Source: Gammaproteobacteria bacterium (GTDB lineage Bacteria > Pseudomonadota > Gammaproteobacteria > Steroidobacterales > Steroidobacteraceae). From it: DNA of 36,863 nucleotides. Shown one piece after another: positions 1-11,622 of the stretch; position 1 is the first letter of the stretch, and each line of letters starts with the position of its first letter. The position numbers were made by a program, and so were the translations under genes. Location of the stretch: assembly GCA_030040575.1 (NCBI GenBank), contig JASHTK010000243.1, forward strand, positions 1 to 36,863. The letters are read 5' to 3'. The notes beneath the pieces are model-generated. The model searched no databases. It worked only from the letters and a program-made list of their open reading frames with translations, and was not told where the DNA came from.

Positions 1-46
1 GAGCGCTCGGATCGGCCCGCCCGCAGCGAGGCTCGACCGCCCGTGA
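1..46 (+). CDS. 3' end of an upstream ORF (probably the membrane-fusion subunit of the RND operon), truncated by the window edge
   Basis: Frame 2 reads ...[14 protein letters not shown] with TGA at 44-46 overlapping the GTG start at 43 (GTGA overlap); operon logic suggests an MFP. Confidence 0.35.
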   Translation, partial: SARIGPPAARLDRP

Positions 47-3000
47 GTCCATCGCGCCCCTTCATTCTGCGGCCCGTCGCGACCTCGCTCTGCATGGCCG
101 CGATCGTGCTCGCGGGGTGGGTCGGCTTCCACTTCCTGCCGCTCTCCGCGCTGCCCGAGGTGGACTACCCGACCATTCAGGTGGAGACGCAGTATCCGGG
201 CGCGAGCCCGGAGGTGATGAGCCAGACCGTCACCGCGCCGCTCGAGCGCCAGTTCGGGGAGATGCCGGGTCTCGACCGGATGTCCTCCATCAGCTCCGCG
301 GGCGCCTCGGTGATCACGCTGCAGTTCTCGCTGCAAATCCCCCTCGATGAGGCCGAGCAGGAGGTGCAGGCCGCGATCAACGCGAGCTACGCGCTGCTGC
401 CGACGGATCTGCCGGCACCCCCGGTCTACGCGAAGGTCAATCCGGCCGATGCGCCCATCCTCAGCTTCGCGGTCACCTCCTCGACGATGCCGATCATCGA
501 CGCCGAGAACCTCGTCGAGACGCGGCTCGCGCAGAAGGTCTCCCAGCTCCCGGGCGTCGGGCTCGTGACCGTGAACGGCGCCTCCCGGCCCGCCGTGCGC
601 ATCCAGGTGGACACGCAGCTTCTCGCCTCGATCGGGCTCACCCTCGATCAGCTGCGCACGGTGATCAGCAATCAGAACTCCAACGAGGCGAAGGGCAGCT
701 TCGACGGCCCGACCCGCGCGTACACGATCAACGCGAACGACCAGCTGTTCACGGCGAACGACTACGCCGATCTGATCATCGCCTATCACAACGGGGACCC
801 CGTGCGCTTGAAGGACGTGGGCACCATCGTCCAGGGTCCCGAGAACGACAAGCTCGCGGCGTGGGAGAACACGACGCCCGCCATCGTCGTCAACGTGCAG
901 CGCCAGCCGGGCGCCAACGTCATCGAGACGGTGGACGCCATCAAGGCTCACCTGCCGGAGATCCTGACGAGCCTGCCCCTCGGGCTGCACGTCGATATCC
1001 TCACGGACCGCACCATCGGGATCCGCGCGTCCGTTCGCGATGTGGAGCTCGAGCTGCTGCTCGCGATCTTCCTCGTGGTGCTCGTCATCTTCCTGTTCCT
1101 GCACAGTCCGCAGGCGACGCTCATCGCGGGACTCGCGGTGCCGATCTCCCTCATCGGCACGTTCGGTGCGATGTACCTCATGGGCTACAGCATCAACAAC
1201 CTCACGCTGATGTCCCTCACCATCGCGAGCGGCTTCGTCGTGGACGATGCGATCGTGATGATCGAGAACATCTCCCGCTACCTCGAGGGAGGGCTGCCCC
1301 CGCTCAAGGCCGCCCTGAAGGGCGCCGAGCAGATCGGCTTCACCATCATCTCCCTCACCGTGTCGCTCGTCGCCGTGCTCATTCCGCTCCTCTTCATGGG
1401 CGACGTCGTCGGCAGGCTGTTCCGCGAGTTCGCCGTGACCCTCGCGACGACCATCGTCATCTCCGCGGTGGTCTCGCTCACCCTCACGGCCTCGCTGTCC
1501 GCGCGCTGGCTGAAGCGCGAGCCTCATGTGCCGCCCTCCGGGATCGGCCACTACTGGCAGATCGGCTTCGACAAGGTGGTCGCACGCTACGATCGCGGGC
1601 TGCGCTGGGTCTTCTCCCATCAGGGGGCGACGCTGCTTGCGGCCTTCCTCACCCTCGCCCTGACCGCGCTCCTTTATCTCGTCATGCCGAAGGGCTTGTT
1701 CCCGACGCAGGACACGGGCGAGCTGATGGCGGTCATCGAGGCACGCCAGTCGATCTCCTTCGACCGGATGAAGCAGCTGCAGCAGGAGGTGGCGGGCGCC
1801 ATCCTCCAGGACCCGGACGTGGACAGCTTGAGCTCGTTCATCGGCGTGGACGGCGTCAACTCGACCACGATGAACTCCGGGCGGATGTACATCAATCTGA
1901 AGCCCTTTCACCAGCGGCCCGGACAGGCCGTCGTGATGCAGCGGCTGTACCAGCTCGTCGGCAACGTTCCGGGCGTCACGCTTTATCTGCAGCCCGTGCA
2001 GGACTTGACGATCGACGCCGAGAGCGGCCCGACCCAGTACCAGTTCGCGCTGCAGGGCGCGGACCCCGACCAGGTGAGCCGCTGGACGAGCGCGCTCGTC
2101 GCGAAGCTGCAGCAGGCGCCTGCGCTGCGCAACGTCGTCTCCGACACCCTCGACCAGGGACTCGCCGTGCTGGTCGACATCGACCGCGACACGGCCGGCC
2201 GGCTCTCCGTGACGGCCGCGACCGTCGATGAGGCGCTCTACAGCGCCTTCGGGCAGCGGATCATCTCGACCATCTTCACCGACACGAACGAGTACCGGGT
2301 CATCCTCGAGGAGAAGCCCGGCATCGTCTCGAACCCGACCCAGCTCGACCTCGTGAACGTCGCGACCGGCTCCGGCACACCGACGCCCATCACGACGCTC
2401 GCCTCCGTCAAGGTGCAGAACGCACCGCTGCAGATCAGCCGGGCCCAGCAGTTTCCCGCCGCGAACATCGGCTTCGACACGGCGCCCGGGGTCTCGCTCG
2501 GACGCGCCGTCGATACGATCCGCGACGCCGAGCACGCGATCGGCGTCCCCCCGAGCATCACGACCGCCCTCCTCGGCGCGACGGGCGCCTACCAGGCATC
2601 CCTTGCCAACGAGCTGTGGCTGATCCTCGCCGCGATCGTCTGCGTCTACATCGTGCTCGGGGTGCTCTACGAGAGCTTCGTCCATCCGCTGACGATCCTC
2701 TCGACGCTGCCCTCGGCAGGCGTCGGGGCGCTCCTCGCGCTCATCATCACCGGTAGCGACCTCGATGTGATCGGCATCATCGGCATCGTGCTGCTGATCG
2801 GCATCGTCAAGAAGAATGCGATCATGATGATCGACTTTGCCATCGAGGCCGAGCGCGCGGGCGGCAAGAGCGCGCTCGAGGCGATCCATGAAGCCGCTCT
2901 CCTCAGGTTCCGACCGATCCTCATGACGACGATGGCGGCCCTGTTCGCCGCCGTTCCGCTCATGCTCGGCACCGGCGTCGGCCACGAGCTGCGCAGCCCG

Positions 3001-3144
3001 CTCGGGATCTCGATCTTCGGCGGACTCATCGTGAGCCAGCTGCTGACGCTCTTTACGACCCCGGTCATCTATCTCGCGTTCGACCGGCTCACTCGGCGGT
3101 ACCAGTACGGCGATGCGCCCTCCGCCGGCCCGCTCGCCACATGA
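43..3144 (+). CDS. mdtB: RND multidrug efflux permease, MdtB type
   Basis: 1033 aa; N-term [74 protein letters not shown] motifs typical of HAE1 RND pumps. Confidence 0.93.
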   Translation: MSPSRPFILRPVATSLCMAAIVLAGWVGFHFLPLSALPEVDYPTIQVETQYPGASPEVMSQTVTAPLERQFGEMPGLDRMSSISSAGASVITLQFSLQIPLDEAEQEVQAAINASYALLPTDLPAPPVYAKVNPADAPILSFAVTSSTMPIIDAENLVETRLAQKVSQLPGVGLVTVNGASRPAVRIQVDTQLLASIGLTLDQLRTVISNQNSNEAKGSFDGPTRAYTINANDQLFTANDYADLIIAYHNGDPVRLKDVGTIVQGPENDKLAAWENTTPAIVVNVQRQPGANVIETVDAIKAHLPEILTSLPLGLHVDILTDRTIGIRASVRDVELELLLAIFLVVLVIFLFLHSPQATLIAGLAVPISLIGTFGAMYLMGYSINNLTLMSLTIASGFVVDDAIVMIENISRYLEGGLPPLKAALKGAEQIGFTIISLTVSLVAVLIPLLFMGDVVGRLFREFAVTLATTIVISAVVSLTLTASLSARWLKREPHVPPSGIGHYWQIGFDKVVARYDRGLRWVFSHQGATLLAAFLTLALTALLYLVMPKGLFPTQDTGELMAVIEARQSISFDRMKQLQQEVAGAILQDPDVDSLSSFIGVDGVNSTTMNSGRMYINLKPFHQRPGQAVVMQRLYQLVGNVPGVTLYLQPVQDLTIDAESGPTQYQFALQGADPDQVSRWTSALVAKLQQAPALRNVVSDTLDQGLAVLVDIDRDTAGRLSVTAATVDEALYSAFGQRIISTIFTDTNEYRVILEEKPGIVSNPTQLDLVNVATGSGTPTPITTLASVKVQNAPLQISRAQQFPAANIGFDTAPGVSLGRAVDTIRDAEHAIGVPPSITTALLGATGAYQASLANELWLILAAIVCVYIVLGVLYESFVHPLTILSTLPSAGVGALLALIITGSDLDVIGIIGIVLLIGIVKKNAIMMIDFAIEAERAGGKSALEAIHEAALLRFRPILMTTMAALFAAVPLMLGTGVGHELRSPLGISIFGGLIVSQLLTLFTTPVIYLAFDRLTRRYQYGDAPSAGPLAT

Positions 3145-6100
3145 ACCTGTGTGAGCCGTTCGTCCGTCGCCCGGCCGGGACGACGCTCCTCACGGCAGGC
3201 TTGCTGCTCGCCGGGATCGCTGCGTTCTTCTTCCTGCCGGTCTCGCCGCTCCCGCAGGTGGACTTCCCGACCATCCAGGTGAGCGCGCAGCTCCCGGGGG
3301 CGAGCCCCGAGACGATGGGCGTCAGCGTCGCCGAGCCGCTCGAGAAGCATCTCGGCGTCATCTCCGATGTGACCGAGATGACCTCCCAGAGCCGCACCGG
3401 TCAGACCCAGATCACGCTGCAATTCGACCTCGATCGCGACATCGACGGCGCCGCGCGCGACGTGGAGGCGGCGATCAATGCCGCGCGCGTCGATCTGCCC
3501 TCGACGCTGCGCTCCAACCCGACGTACCACAAGGTGAACCCGGCCGAAGCGCCGATCATGATTCTCGCCCTCACCTCTCGGACCAAGACCCTGAGCGCGA
3601 TCTACGACGAGGTCTCGAACATCATCGAGCAGCGCCTGCTGCAGGTCTCGGGCGTGGGCAACGTCGAGCTCGGGGGCGCATCGCTCCCCGCCGTGCGCGT
3701 GGACATCGCGCCGTTCTCCCTCGCCGAGTACGGCGTGAGCCTCGACGATGTGCGCGCGGCGCTCAACGCCGCGAACCCCAACCGTCCGAAGGGCGTCATC
3801 GAGAACGACTCGATGCGCTGGCAGGTCTACACCAACGACACGGGCCGCTCGGCTGCCAATTACAGCAACCTCGTGATCGCCTACCGCAACAACGAGGCGG
3901 TGCGCCTGAAGGACGTGGCGCACGTGTACGACGGCGTCGAGGACATCCACAACATGGGGCTGTTCAACGGCGAGCCCGCCATCATCGTCATCGTCACCCG
4001 CCAGCCGAACGCCAACATCATCCAGACGGTGGACGGCATCAATGCCATCCTGCCGCAGCTGCGGGCGGATCTGCCGCGGGACGTTGAGCTCACCGTCGCC
4101 TCCGACCGCACCGTGAGCATTCGCGCCTCCCTGCGCGAGGTTGAGGCGACGCTGCTCATCGCCCTCCTACTCGTCATCCTGGTGACGAGCCTGTTCCTCT
4201 CGAGCGTGCGCGCAACCCTGATCCCCGCCGTCGCGGTCGTGAGCTCCCTCCTCGGCACCATCGGGGTCATGTACCTCGTCGGCTTCAGCCTGAACAATCT
4301 CTCGCTCATGGCGCTCACGGTCGCCACCGGTTTCGTGGTGGACGATGCCATCGTCGTGCTCGAGAACGTGTCGCGGCACCTCGAGGCGGGGATGGGCCGC
4401 CTCGAGGCCGCGCTCACCGGCACCCGCGAGGTGGGCTTCACGGTGCTCTCGATCAGCGTATCGCTCATCGCCGTGTTCATTCCGCTCATCTTCATGGGCG
4501 GCATCGTCGGGCGGCTGTTCCGGGAGTTTGCGGTCACGCTGTCCGCGGCGGTGCTCATCTCCCTCGTCATCTCCTTGACGACGACCGCCATGATGTGCGC
4601 GTACGTCCTGAAGCCGGACGCGGCTCGCGGCGCGCACGGCGCCTCCCCTGCCACACCGAACCGCCTGGCGCGCTGGGCGCGCACCGCCTTCGAGCGCGTG
4701 CTCGCCCTCTACGGGCGCGCGCTCGACTGGTCGCTCGATCACGCCCCGGTGATGCTCGTTCTCCTGATCGGCACCATCGCGCTCACGGTATACCTGTACG
4801 TCATCGCCCCGAAGGGCTTCTTCCCCCAGCAGGACACCGGCCAGCTCAACTGCGGCATCCGCGCCGACCAATCGATCTCCTTCCAGGCGACCGAGGAGAA
4901 GCTGCGGCAGGTGATCGGCATCATCGACCACGATCCGGCGGTCGCGCACGTCGTCGGCTTCACCGGCGGCACTCGGGCGGGCAGCGCCTTCATGTTCGCC
5001 GAGCTCAAGCCGCGCTCCGAGCGGCCGGGGCACGAGAACGGCCAGCAAGTCATCGCGCGGCTGCGCCCGCAGTTGAACCGCGTGGCGGGCCTCAGGGTCT
5101 TCTTGAACCCCGTCCAGGACATGCAGATCGGTGGCCGCCAGGCCAACGCCAACTATCAGTACACGCTGCAGAGCGACGATGAGAACGCGCTCAAGACCTG
5201 GGCGACACGGCTCGCCGATGAGATGAAGCTCGAGCCCGCGGTCACCGACGTCGACACCGACCAGGAAGAGCACGGGCTCGAGTCCTACGTGAACATCGAT
5301 CGGGATACCTCGGCGAGGCTCGGCATCGCGTCGGTCAACATCGACAACATTCTCTACGACGCCTTCGGGCAGGAGCTGGTCGCGACCATCTACGCGGTCC
5401 TCAATCAGTACCACGTCGTAATGGACGTCGACCCGAAATACACCGCGCAGCCCGCGGCTCTCAACGACATCTACGTCGAGTCCGGACAGGCCGCCGTTCC
5501 GGCGCAGGGGCTCGCGGCGACGGCCGCCGGAAATTCCTCCGGCGCGAACGCGTTCAGCGCGACGGGCGCCACCGCGACGCAGAGCGGCTCCGGAGGCGCA
5601 TCGACGACCGGCTCGAGCACCGTCAGCGCCACGGTGAACGCGCTCACGACGCCCGGTGCGCCGTCGCTCGCCGAGGCAGCAACGCCCGGCGCCCCCGGAT
5701 CCACTTTGGCGACCAGCGCGGCGAGCGGCTCCACGGCGGCGTCCGGCGAGGGCTCGATCCTGCCGACCACGACGCCAACGAGCGAAGCCTCCGGCACTCC
5801 GACGACCACCGAGTCGGCGCCCCCGGCCGTCGAGGTCCAAGCCGGAGGCGGCTCGACCGGCATGGCGGCATCGGGCGGCGCCGCGGCCGCGGCGGCCGCC
5901 ACAAATTGCAGCAACAGCCCGACGGCGATCGTTGCGAGCCTGACGAGCAAGGCGCCGCCGGCGACCACGAGCTCCGCGGCGCCCTCCCCCTCGTTTCCGA
6001 CCCTCTCCACCACGAGCGGCATCAACGCGCCGCCGCCGAACCCGAACAGCTCCTCTTGCGGCAGTCCGCCCGCGGCGCCGATCCTCGAGATGCGCAACGC

Positions 6101-6923
6101 CTCGACCGGCAACGCGGTGAGCACCTCGGCGAACACGATGGTGCCGCTCTCCGCGATCGCGACTTTCGGTACGGCATCGGCTCCCGTTTCGGTGAACCAC
6201 CAGAACACCTCGCTCGCGACCACCATCGCATTCAACCTCGCCCCGGGCTATGCCTTGAGTGACGCTGCGGCCGCGTTCACCGACGCGGAGAACCGGATCG
6301 ACATGCCGACGAGCATTCGAGGCGGCTTCCAGGGCACGGCGAGGACGTTCGAGACCTCGGTCGGCGACGAGCCGGTGCTCATCGGGGCGGCCCTGCTCGC
6401 CATCTACATCGTTCTCGGCATTCTCTACGAGAGCTACGTGCACCCCTTCACGGTGCTCTCGACGCTGCCCTCCGCCGGCGTCGGCGCGGTGCTCGCCCTG
6501 CTGCTCTTCCACATGGAGTTCTCGATCATCGCGCTGATCGGCGTGATCCTGCTCATCGGCATCGTCAAGAAGAACGCCATCCTCATCATCGACTTTGCGC
6601 TCGACGCGGAGCGCGCCCGCGGCTTGAGCTCCCGCGAGGCGATCCGCGAGGCGTGCATGCTCCGCTTCCGTCCCATCCTCATGACCACGCTCGCCGCGGC
6701 CCTCGGCGGGCTGCCGCTTGCGATCGGCTTCGGGGAGGGATCCGAGCTGCGCCAGCCGCTCGGCGTGTCGATCGTCGGAGGGCTGCTCCTGAGCCAGCTG
6801 CTGACGCTCTTCACCACCCCGGTCGTCTACCTCTATCTCGATAAGCTGCGCCGGCCGCGAGTGGACGAGCGCTACTTGAGCCGCGAGGCCGGTGGGGCCG
6901 AGCCGGCACCGGAGCCCACCTGA
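3141..6923 (+). CDS. mdtC: RND multidrug efflux permease, MdtC type, with a large Ala/Ser/Thr/Gly/Pro-rich insertion
   Basis: 1260 aa; ATGA overlap with upstream gene; RND motifs at both ends ([60 protein letters not shown]); insertion between LNDIYVESG and [11 protein letters not shown]. Confidence 0.93.
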   Translation: MNLCEPFVRRPAGTTLLTAGLLLAGIAAFFFLPVSPLPQVDFPTIQVSAQLPGASPETMGVSVAEPLEKHLGVISDVTEMTSQSRTGQTQITLQFDLDRDIDGAARDVEAAINAARVDLPSTLRSNPTYHKVNPAEAPIMILALTSRTKTLSAIYDEVSNIIEQRLLQVSGVGNVELGGASLPAVRVDIAPFSLAEYGVSLDDVRAALNAANPNRPKGVIENDSMRWQVYTNDTGRSAANYSNLVIAYRNNEAVRLKDVAHVYDGVEDIHNMGLFNGEPAIIVIVTRQPNANIIQTVDGINAILPQLRADLPRDVELTVASDRTVSIRASLREVEATLLIALLLVILVTSLFLSSVRATLIPAVAVVSSLLGTIGVMYLVGFSLNNLSLMALTVATGFVVDDAIVVLENVSRHLEAGMGRLEAALTGTREVGFTVLSISVSLIAVFIPLIFMGGIVGRLFREFAVTLSAAVLISLVISLTTTAMMCAYVLKPDAARGAHGASPATPNRLARWARTAFERVLALYGRALDWSLDHAPVMLVLLIGTIALTVYLYVIAPKGFFPQQDTGQLNCGIRADQSISFQATEEKLRQVIGIIDHDPAVAHVVGFTGGTRAGSAFMFAELKPRSERPGHENGQQVIARLRPQLNRVAGLRVFLNPVQDMQIGGRQANANYQYTLQSDDENALKTWATRLADEMKLEPAVTDVDTDQEEHGLESYVNIDRDTSARLGIASVNIDNILYDAFGQELVATIYAVLNQYHVVMDVDPKYTAQPAALNDIYVESGQAAVPAQGLAATAAGNSSGANAFSATGATATQSGSGGASTTGSSTVSATVNALTTPGAPSLAEAATPGAPGSTLATSAASGSTAASGEGSILPTTTPTSEASGTPTTTESAPPAVEVQAGGGSTGMAASGGAAAAAAATNCSNSPTAIVASLTSKAPPATTSSAAPSPSFPTLSTTSGINAPPPNPNSSSCGSPPAAPILEMRNASTGNAVSTSANTMVPLSAIATFGTASAPVSVNHQNTSLATTIAFNLAPGYALSDAAAAFTDAENRIDMPTSIRGGFQGTARTFETSVGDEPVLIGAALLAIYIVLGILYESYVHPFTVLSTLPSAGVGAVLALLLFHMEFSIIALIGVILLIGIVKKNAILIIDFALDAERARGLSSREAIREACMLRFRPILMTTLAAALGGLPLAIGFGEGSELRQPLGVSIVGGLLLSQLLTLFTTPVVYLYLDKLRRPRVDERYLSREAGGAEPAPEPT

Positions 6924-6936
6924 TCGCAAGCCCGCC

Positions 6937-8505
6937 ATGCACGAGCCTGTCATGCCCGCCACGCAAGAGCCCCAGAGGCACGATCCCTCGATGACCGAGC
7001 GCCCGGAGGAACGGACGTCAAGGCGGGCCGTTGCGGCCCTGTCCCTGCTGGTCGCGGTTGCCGCTTGCAGCTGCGCCATCGGCCCCAACTACAAGCGCCC
7101 GGCGGTCGAGACGCCGCAGCACTACAAGAATGCGGTGGCCGCGACTCAGGCCACGACTCAGGCCACGAGCCCGGCCGCGAGCCCGGCCGTGGCCCCCGCC
7201 GCGGCGCCGTCCGAGCGCTGGTGGACGCTTTTCCACGACCCGATGCTCGACCAGCTCATCGAGGAGGTGGACGTTTCCAATCAGAATCTCGCGGAGGCCT
7301 CGGCCGCGTACGCCGAAGCGGTTGGCGCAGTGAGCGAGGCGCGCTCGTCCTTCTTCCCCTCGCTCGGCGTCAGCGCGAGCGCCGAGCGGGTGAAAAGCGG
7401 GGCAGGCGCCAGTGCCTTCTCCGGCGCCGGATCCGTCACGCCCGCGCCGGCCGCGGGCAGCAGTACCTACTCCACCTACCAGCTGAGCGGTACCGCGACC
7501 TGGGAGCTCGACGTGTGGGGCCAGTTGCGGCGCGAGCTCGAGAACGCCAAGGAGACCGCGAAAGCCGACCTCGCCGACATCGCCTATGCGCGGCTCTCCG
7601 CGCAGGACCAGCTCGCCGCGGCATATCTCGAGTTGCGGGGCGCCGACGCCGAGATCGCACTGCTTAACGACACCGTGACGGCGTACCAGAGGACGCTGCA
7701 GATCACGGTCAATCGCTACAAGGCGGGAACGGTCGCGAAGACCGACGTGCTCGAGGCGGAGACGTCGGTATTCGGCGCACAGCAGCAGGAAGCCGCCACC
7801 AAGCTTCAGCGCGCGCAGCTCGAGGATGCGATCGCGGCGCTCGTTGGCAAGCCCGCGAGCGACTTCCACATCGCCCCGAGCGACCACTGGAACACGACGA
7901 TTCCGGACATTCCGGCCGGCGTGCCGGCGACGCTCCTCGAGCGCCGTCCGGACATCATCGCCGCGGAGCATAACGTCGCGGCCGCGAATGCGGAGATCGG
8001 CGTCGAGGAAGCGAACTACTTCCCGCAGCTCACGCTCACCGGCTCGTACGGATTTCTCTCCGGGAGCCTCGGAACATTGTTCGAGGCCGTCAACCGGTCG
8101 CGCGAGGCCGCTCTCTCCGCGACCGACACGCTCTTTAACTTCGGCGGAACGCAGGCCAAGGTCACCGAGGCGCGCGCGGCGTACCGCGAGGCCGTCGCGA
8201 CCTACTTCGAGACCATCCTGACCGCCTTCCAGAACGTCGAGAACGATCTCGCCTCGGCCGACTGGGACCAGAAGCAGTACGCCATCCTCGAGCAGGACTC
8301 CGCCGCCGCGGATGAGAACGAGCGGCTCACCCTCAACGAGTACAAGGCAGGCACCGTAGACTTCACGACCGTCGTCGTCGCGCAGACCGCCGCGCTCAGC
8401 GCCCGACTCTCCCTCGCTCAAATCACGGTTACCGAGCAAACGGCGGCGGTGAGCCTCGTCACCGACCTCGGCGGCGGCTGGCAGACGGCGGCCGCGACGC
8501 ACTGA
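6937..8505 (+). CDS. RND outer-membrane efflux lipoprotein (NodT/OprM type)
   Basis: Lipobox-like LSLLVAVAAC, IGPNYKRP, WWTLFHDPMLDQLI, VPATLLERRPDIIAAEHNVAAANAEIGVEEANYFPQLTL; alternative start at 6991. Confidence 0.92.
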   Translation: MHEPVMPATQEPQRHDPSMTERPEERTSRRAVAALSLLVAVAACSCAIGPNYKRPAVETPQHYKNAVAATQATTQATSPAASPAVAPAAAPSERWWTLFHDPMLDQLIEEVDVSNQNLAEASAAYAEAVGAVSEARSSFFPSLGVSASAERVKSGAGASAFSGAGSVTPAPAAGSSTYSTYQLSGTATWELDVWGQLRRELENAKETAKADLADIAYARLSAQDQLAAAYLELRGADAEIALLNDTVTAYQRTLQITVNRYKAGTVAKTDVLEAETSVFGAQQQEAATKLQRAQLEDAIAALVGKPASDFHIAPSDHWNTTIPDIPAGVPATLLERRPDIIAAEHNVAAANAEIGVEEANYFPQLTLTGSYGFLSGSLGTLFEAVNRSREAALSATDTLFNFGGTQAKVTEARAAYREAVATYFETILTAFQNVENDLASADWDQKQYAILEQDSAAADENERLTLNEYKAGTVDFTTVVVAQTAALSARLSLAQITVTEQTAAVSLVTDLGGGWQTAAATH

Positions 8506-8614
8506 GGCGTCGCTGCACCGCGTGCCGCCGCGATGCGCTCGCCCGCGCCGTTCCGCACCCTCGCGGAAGCGTAAATTTTCATTCACTGGCTGTCGCTCAT
8601 CGCGCCGCTAGCAT

Positions 8615-8640
8615 GCACTCGAGGCACGAGCCTCGAGTGC
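8615..8640. terminator. Perfect inverted repeat between OMF gene and next gene, possible terminator
   Basis: gcactcgagg-cacgag-cctcgagtgc: 10-bp stem, 6-nt loop, followed by ttt. Confidence 0.5.
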
Positions 8641-8656
8641 TTTGCGGAGAACGCCG

Positions 8657-9346
8657 ATGAGGACTCAAACTGATTCCGACGCACTGCCAGCGGGCCGCGG
8701 TGAGCGCGGGCGGTGCCCCCGTGCCGCCGCGAGTTCCTCCACGCCCACCGTGCTGCGCCGCGCGTCCGCGATCATCGCGCCGTGCCTCGCGGCCTGCATG
8801 AGCATCGCGGCCTGCGCGTCGGCCGCGCCGTACGATCCGGATCGGCTCGGCGCCGGCCCGGTGAATCGGATCGGGGCGATCTGCGAGGACGTGATGGGCC
8901 TCGATCCCTCCGAGCCCCTCACCTTCGGCATGCACACCGGTGTCACGACTCTCGACACCTGGACGAGCCACTACCGCGGGTGCGTGTTGAGCCTGTCGGA
9001 CTCGCTTGCGAGCATCGATTCCGTGCAAGCCGCGAGCGAGGCGGCGCAAGCCTGCCGCGCGCAGGGCCTCGAGCCCGGGAGCCCCGACCTCGCCGTGTGC
9101 GTCCTGCGATCGACCGAGACGGCACGCAATCCTGCGGCAGCGCCCGTAGCGGCAGCCTCGGCGCCCCCCGACCGAGGGCTGCTGCGCGCCTCCGGATCCT
9201 TCTACAATGCGTCGAACCGGGAGCTCTCCCGCCGCGAGCGGCTTGCCTGCGCCGAGCTCGGCCTCGAGCCGGCCTCCGGCCCGTTCACGAGCTGCGTGAG
9301 GAGTTTGAAAGCGACGTTCTTTGCCATAGACAATCCGGTCAACTGA
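8657..9346 (+). CDS. Hypothetical exported protein with repeated C...GL-P...CV motifs
   Basis: Start ATG 8657 (TTG 8642 alternative); hydrophobic N-terminal segment then three Cys-pair motifs. Confidence 0.7.
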   Translation: MRTQTDSDALPAGRGERGRCPRAAASSSTPTVLRRASAIIAPCLAACMSIAACASAAPYDPDRLGAGPVNRIGAICEDVMGLDPSEPLTFGMHTGVTTLDTWTSHYRGCVLSLSDSLASIDSVQAASEAAQACRAQGLEPGSPDLAVCVLRSTETARNPAAAPVAAASAPPDRGLLRASGSFYNASNRELSRRERLACAELGLEPASGPFTSCVRSLKATFFAIDNPVN

Positions 9347-9405
9347 GCGGTCCGACGAGCGGCGTGGAGCTTGCTGCCGTCCGATGCCCGGAGCTATCCT
9401 TCGCG

Positions 9406-9432
9406 CGGGGCGCCGCCGGAAGCGGCGCCCCG
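9406..9432. terminator. GC-rich hairpin between hypothetical gene and response regulator
   Basis: cggggcgccgc-cggaa-gcggcgccccg: 11-bp perfect stem, 5-nt loop. Confidence 0.45.
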
Positions 9433-9483
9433 GGGTGCTTTCCGATCGGCCTGGCGGGCCAATCTCCACGCCGGGGCCCTGCG

Positions 9484-10164
9484 ATGGCTAGAGTTCTGGT
9501 GATCGAGGACGATGTCGAGACGGCCAGGGAAATCGTGGCCTGCCTCGTCGCCGGCGGGTTTCGCACCAAGCAATGCCTCGACGGCGAGCAGGGGCTGAAG
9601 CTCGCTCTGACCGACCGGTTCGACGCGATCACGCTCGATCGGATGCTACCGGGGTCCGACGGACTACAAATCATCAAGGCCATGCGCGCGGGCGGCGTCG
9701 CAACGCCCGTCCTGCTGCTGAGCGCGCTCGGTGACGTCGATGACCGCGTCGAGGGCCTGCGTGTCGGAGGGGACGATTACCTCGTCAAGCCGTTCGCCCC
9801 GAGCGAGCTCGTCATGCGGGTTCAGGTGCTGTTGCGCCGTCACGATCCCGCGCCGAAGACGGACCTGCTGCTGCGGGTGGGCGACCTGGAGCTCGATCTG
9901 GTGACGCGGGAGGCGCGGCGCAACGGCCGCAGCATCGAGCTGCTGCCGATGGAGTTCAGGCTGCTCGAGTTCATGATGCGCCACTCCGGCCAGCTGCTGA
10001 GCCGCCGAATCATCTTCGAGCGCGTCTGGGAATACTACTTCGACCCGGGTACGAACCTGATCGACGTGCACATCGGCAAGCTGCGCAAGAAGATCGACGA
10101 GCCCGGCGCCCCCTCGCTCATCAAGACCGAGCGCGGCGTCGGTTACGTGCTCAATGCAGTTTAG
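9484..10164 (+). CDS. OmpR/PhoB-family response regulator
   Basis: MARVLVIEDDVETAREIVACLVAGG, receiver plus winged-helix C-terminus (LIDVHIGKLRKKIDEPGAPSLIKTERGVGYVLNAV). Confidence 0.93.
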   Translation: MARVLVIEDDVETAREIVACLVAGGFRTKQCLDGEQGLKLALTDRFDAITLDRMLPGSDGLQIIKAMRAGGVATPVLLLSALGDVDDRVEGLRVGGDDYLVKPFAPSELVMRVQVLLRRHDPAPKTDLLLRVGDLELDLVTREARRNGRSIELLPMEFRLLEFMMRHSGQLLSRRIIFERVWEYYFDPGTNLIDVHIGKLRKKIDEPGAPSLIKTERGVGYVLNAV

Positions 10165-11497
10165 AGCCCTCTGGCGCACCACGACGTTCCGGCTCACGGT
10201 GCTCTACGGCCTGCTGTTCGCCCTCGGCACGCTCGCGCTGCTCGGCATGGTCTACGTGCAATCGGCCGTGTTCCTCACGCGCCGCGTAGATGGAATTCTG
10301 AAGACCGAGGCGGCCGGACTCGCGCGCTCGCCGCGTCCGGGGCTGCGCCAGCGGGTGAAGGAGGAGCTCCTCCTCAACGGCGACAGAACCAACATCTTCG
10401 CGCTGTTTGCGCCGGACGGCACTTGGATCGCCGGCAATCTCGGCGCCATGCCCTCCGGGCTGCGCGTGGACGGCGCGCCGCTCGAGATCCCGTCCACCCC
10501 GAGCTTTCCGGCGAGCGCACGCATCATCGCGCGGCGACTGCCCTCCGGGGAGGTGCTCGTCGTCGGGCGCGACGTGAGCCAGCTGCAGGAGATGCGCGCC
10601 ATCGTCGGCTCCGCGCTGATCCTGAGCGGCGTGTCGATCCTGCTCGTCGGGCTCGCGTGCGGCACGGCCCTCGGCATCGGACCGCTCAAGAGGCTACAGA
10701 GCCTGCAGGCGGCGGCACGGGATATCGCGCGCGGCGATCTCACGCGACGGATGCCCGCCGGACGTCGCGGCGATGAGCTCGACATGCTCGCGACCACGAT
10801 CAACCACATGATGGACGAGGTCGAGCGGCTCATGTCCGAGGTGAAGGGAGCGACCGAGACGATCGCGCACGACCTGTTGACGCCGCTGTCGCGCGCCGCG
10901 ATCCAGCTGCGCCGCCTCCAGCAAAGCCCGAGCGCCGACCCCGAGGAGCTGGCGCACGTCACGACCGGACTCAACGAGCTGCTCGATCGCTTCCACGCCA
11001 TCCTGCGCATCGCCGAGCTCGACGCACGCCAGCGCCGCGCGGGTTTCGCGCGCGTCGACCTCGCCCAAGTGATCGCGCCGATCGAGGACCTCTATCAGCC
11101 GCTTGCCGAGGCCGGAGGCGTGCGGCTGTTGACGGATCGAGGGCCGCCGGCCCTCGTCGAGGCCGATCCGAAGCTGCTGTTCGAGGCGGTCTGCAATCTG
11201 GTCGACAACGCGATCAAATTCGCGGGCGGCGGAAGCACGGTGCGAGTGCGGCTCGGACCCGATCCTGCGGCGCCGCGGATCATCGTCCAGGATGACGGCC
11301 CAGGGATCGCCGCCGACAAGCGCGCGGCTGTGCTGCAGCGTTTCTATCGCGCGGATCGCCATCGGCCGATTCCCGGCTCGGGGCTTGGATTGAGCGTCGT
11401 CGCGGCCATCGTGCGCCTGCACGGCTTCGAGCTCACGCTCGAGGACGCCGATCCGGGGCTGCGAGCGGTCATCGACTGCCGCGCACACTCCGCTTAG
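10154..11497 (+). CDS. Sensor histidine kinase (HAMP, HisKA, HATPase_c)
   Basis: Overlaps response regulator by 11 nt; IAHDLLTPLSR, NLVDNAIKFAGGG, VQDDGPGI, GSGLGLSVVAAIVRLHG. Confidence 0.93.
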   Translation: MQFRALWRTTTFRLTVLYGLLFALGTLALLGMVYVQSAVFLTRRVDGILKTEAAGLARSPRPGLRQRVKEELLLNGDRTNIFALFAPDGTWIAGNLGAMPSGLRVDGAPLEIPSTPSFPASARIIARRLPSGEVLVVGRDVSQLQEMRAIVGSALILSGVSILLVGLACGTALGIGPLKRLQSLQAAARDIARGDLTRRMPAGRRGDELDMLATTINHMMDEVERLMSEVKGATETIAHDLLTPLSRAAIQLRRLQQSPSADPEELAHVTTGLNELLDRFHAILRIAELDARQRRAGFARVDLAQVIAPIEDLYQPLAEAGGVRLLTDRGPPALVEADPKLLFEAVCNLVDNAIKFAGGGSTVRVRLGPDPAAPRIIVQDDGPGIAADKRAAVLQRFYRADRHRPIPGSGLGLSVVAAIVRLHGFELTLEDADPGLRAVIDCRAHSA

Positions 11498-11528
11498 CGC
11501 CGCCCGTCCAAAGAGATTCCACCGCATG

Positions 11529-11577
11529 GCTCGGGCGGCATTCGATGGCCGCCCGGGCGCGCCCGCGCGGGCGCGCC
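11529..11577. terminator. Adjoining hairpin and perfect palindrome after the histidine kinase
   Basis: Stem 11529-11539/11548-11558 (one G-U), overlapping 22-bp perfect palindrome ggcgcgcccgcgcgggcgcgcc at 11556-11577; no T tract. Confidence 0.4.
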
Positions 11578-11622
11578 GGCGCGGATTGGCGGGCATACAA
11601 CGGCTGATACCGCGGGACGCAA

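Noticed and set aside
861-2231. 456-aa plus-strand ORF inside mdtB
   Set aside because: Alternate-frame His/Arg-rich shadow fully inside the RND permease.
4167-7088. 973-aa minus-strand ORF opposite the mdtC-type gene
   Set aside because: GC-rich shadow ORF, Arg/Gly/Ala/Asp-rich composition, antisense to a clear RND pump.
7018-8586. 522-aa minus-strand ORF opposite the outer-membrane factor
   Set aside because: Antisense shadow; Arg/Gly/Leu-rich, no domain.
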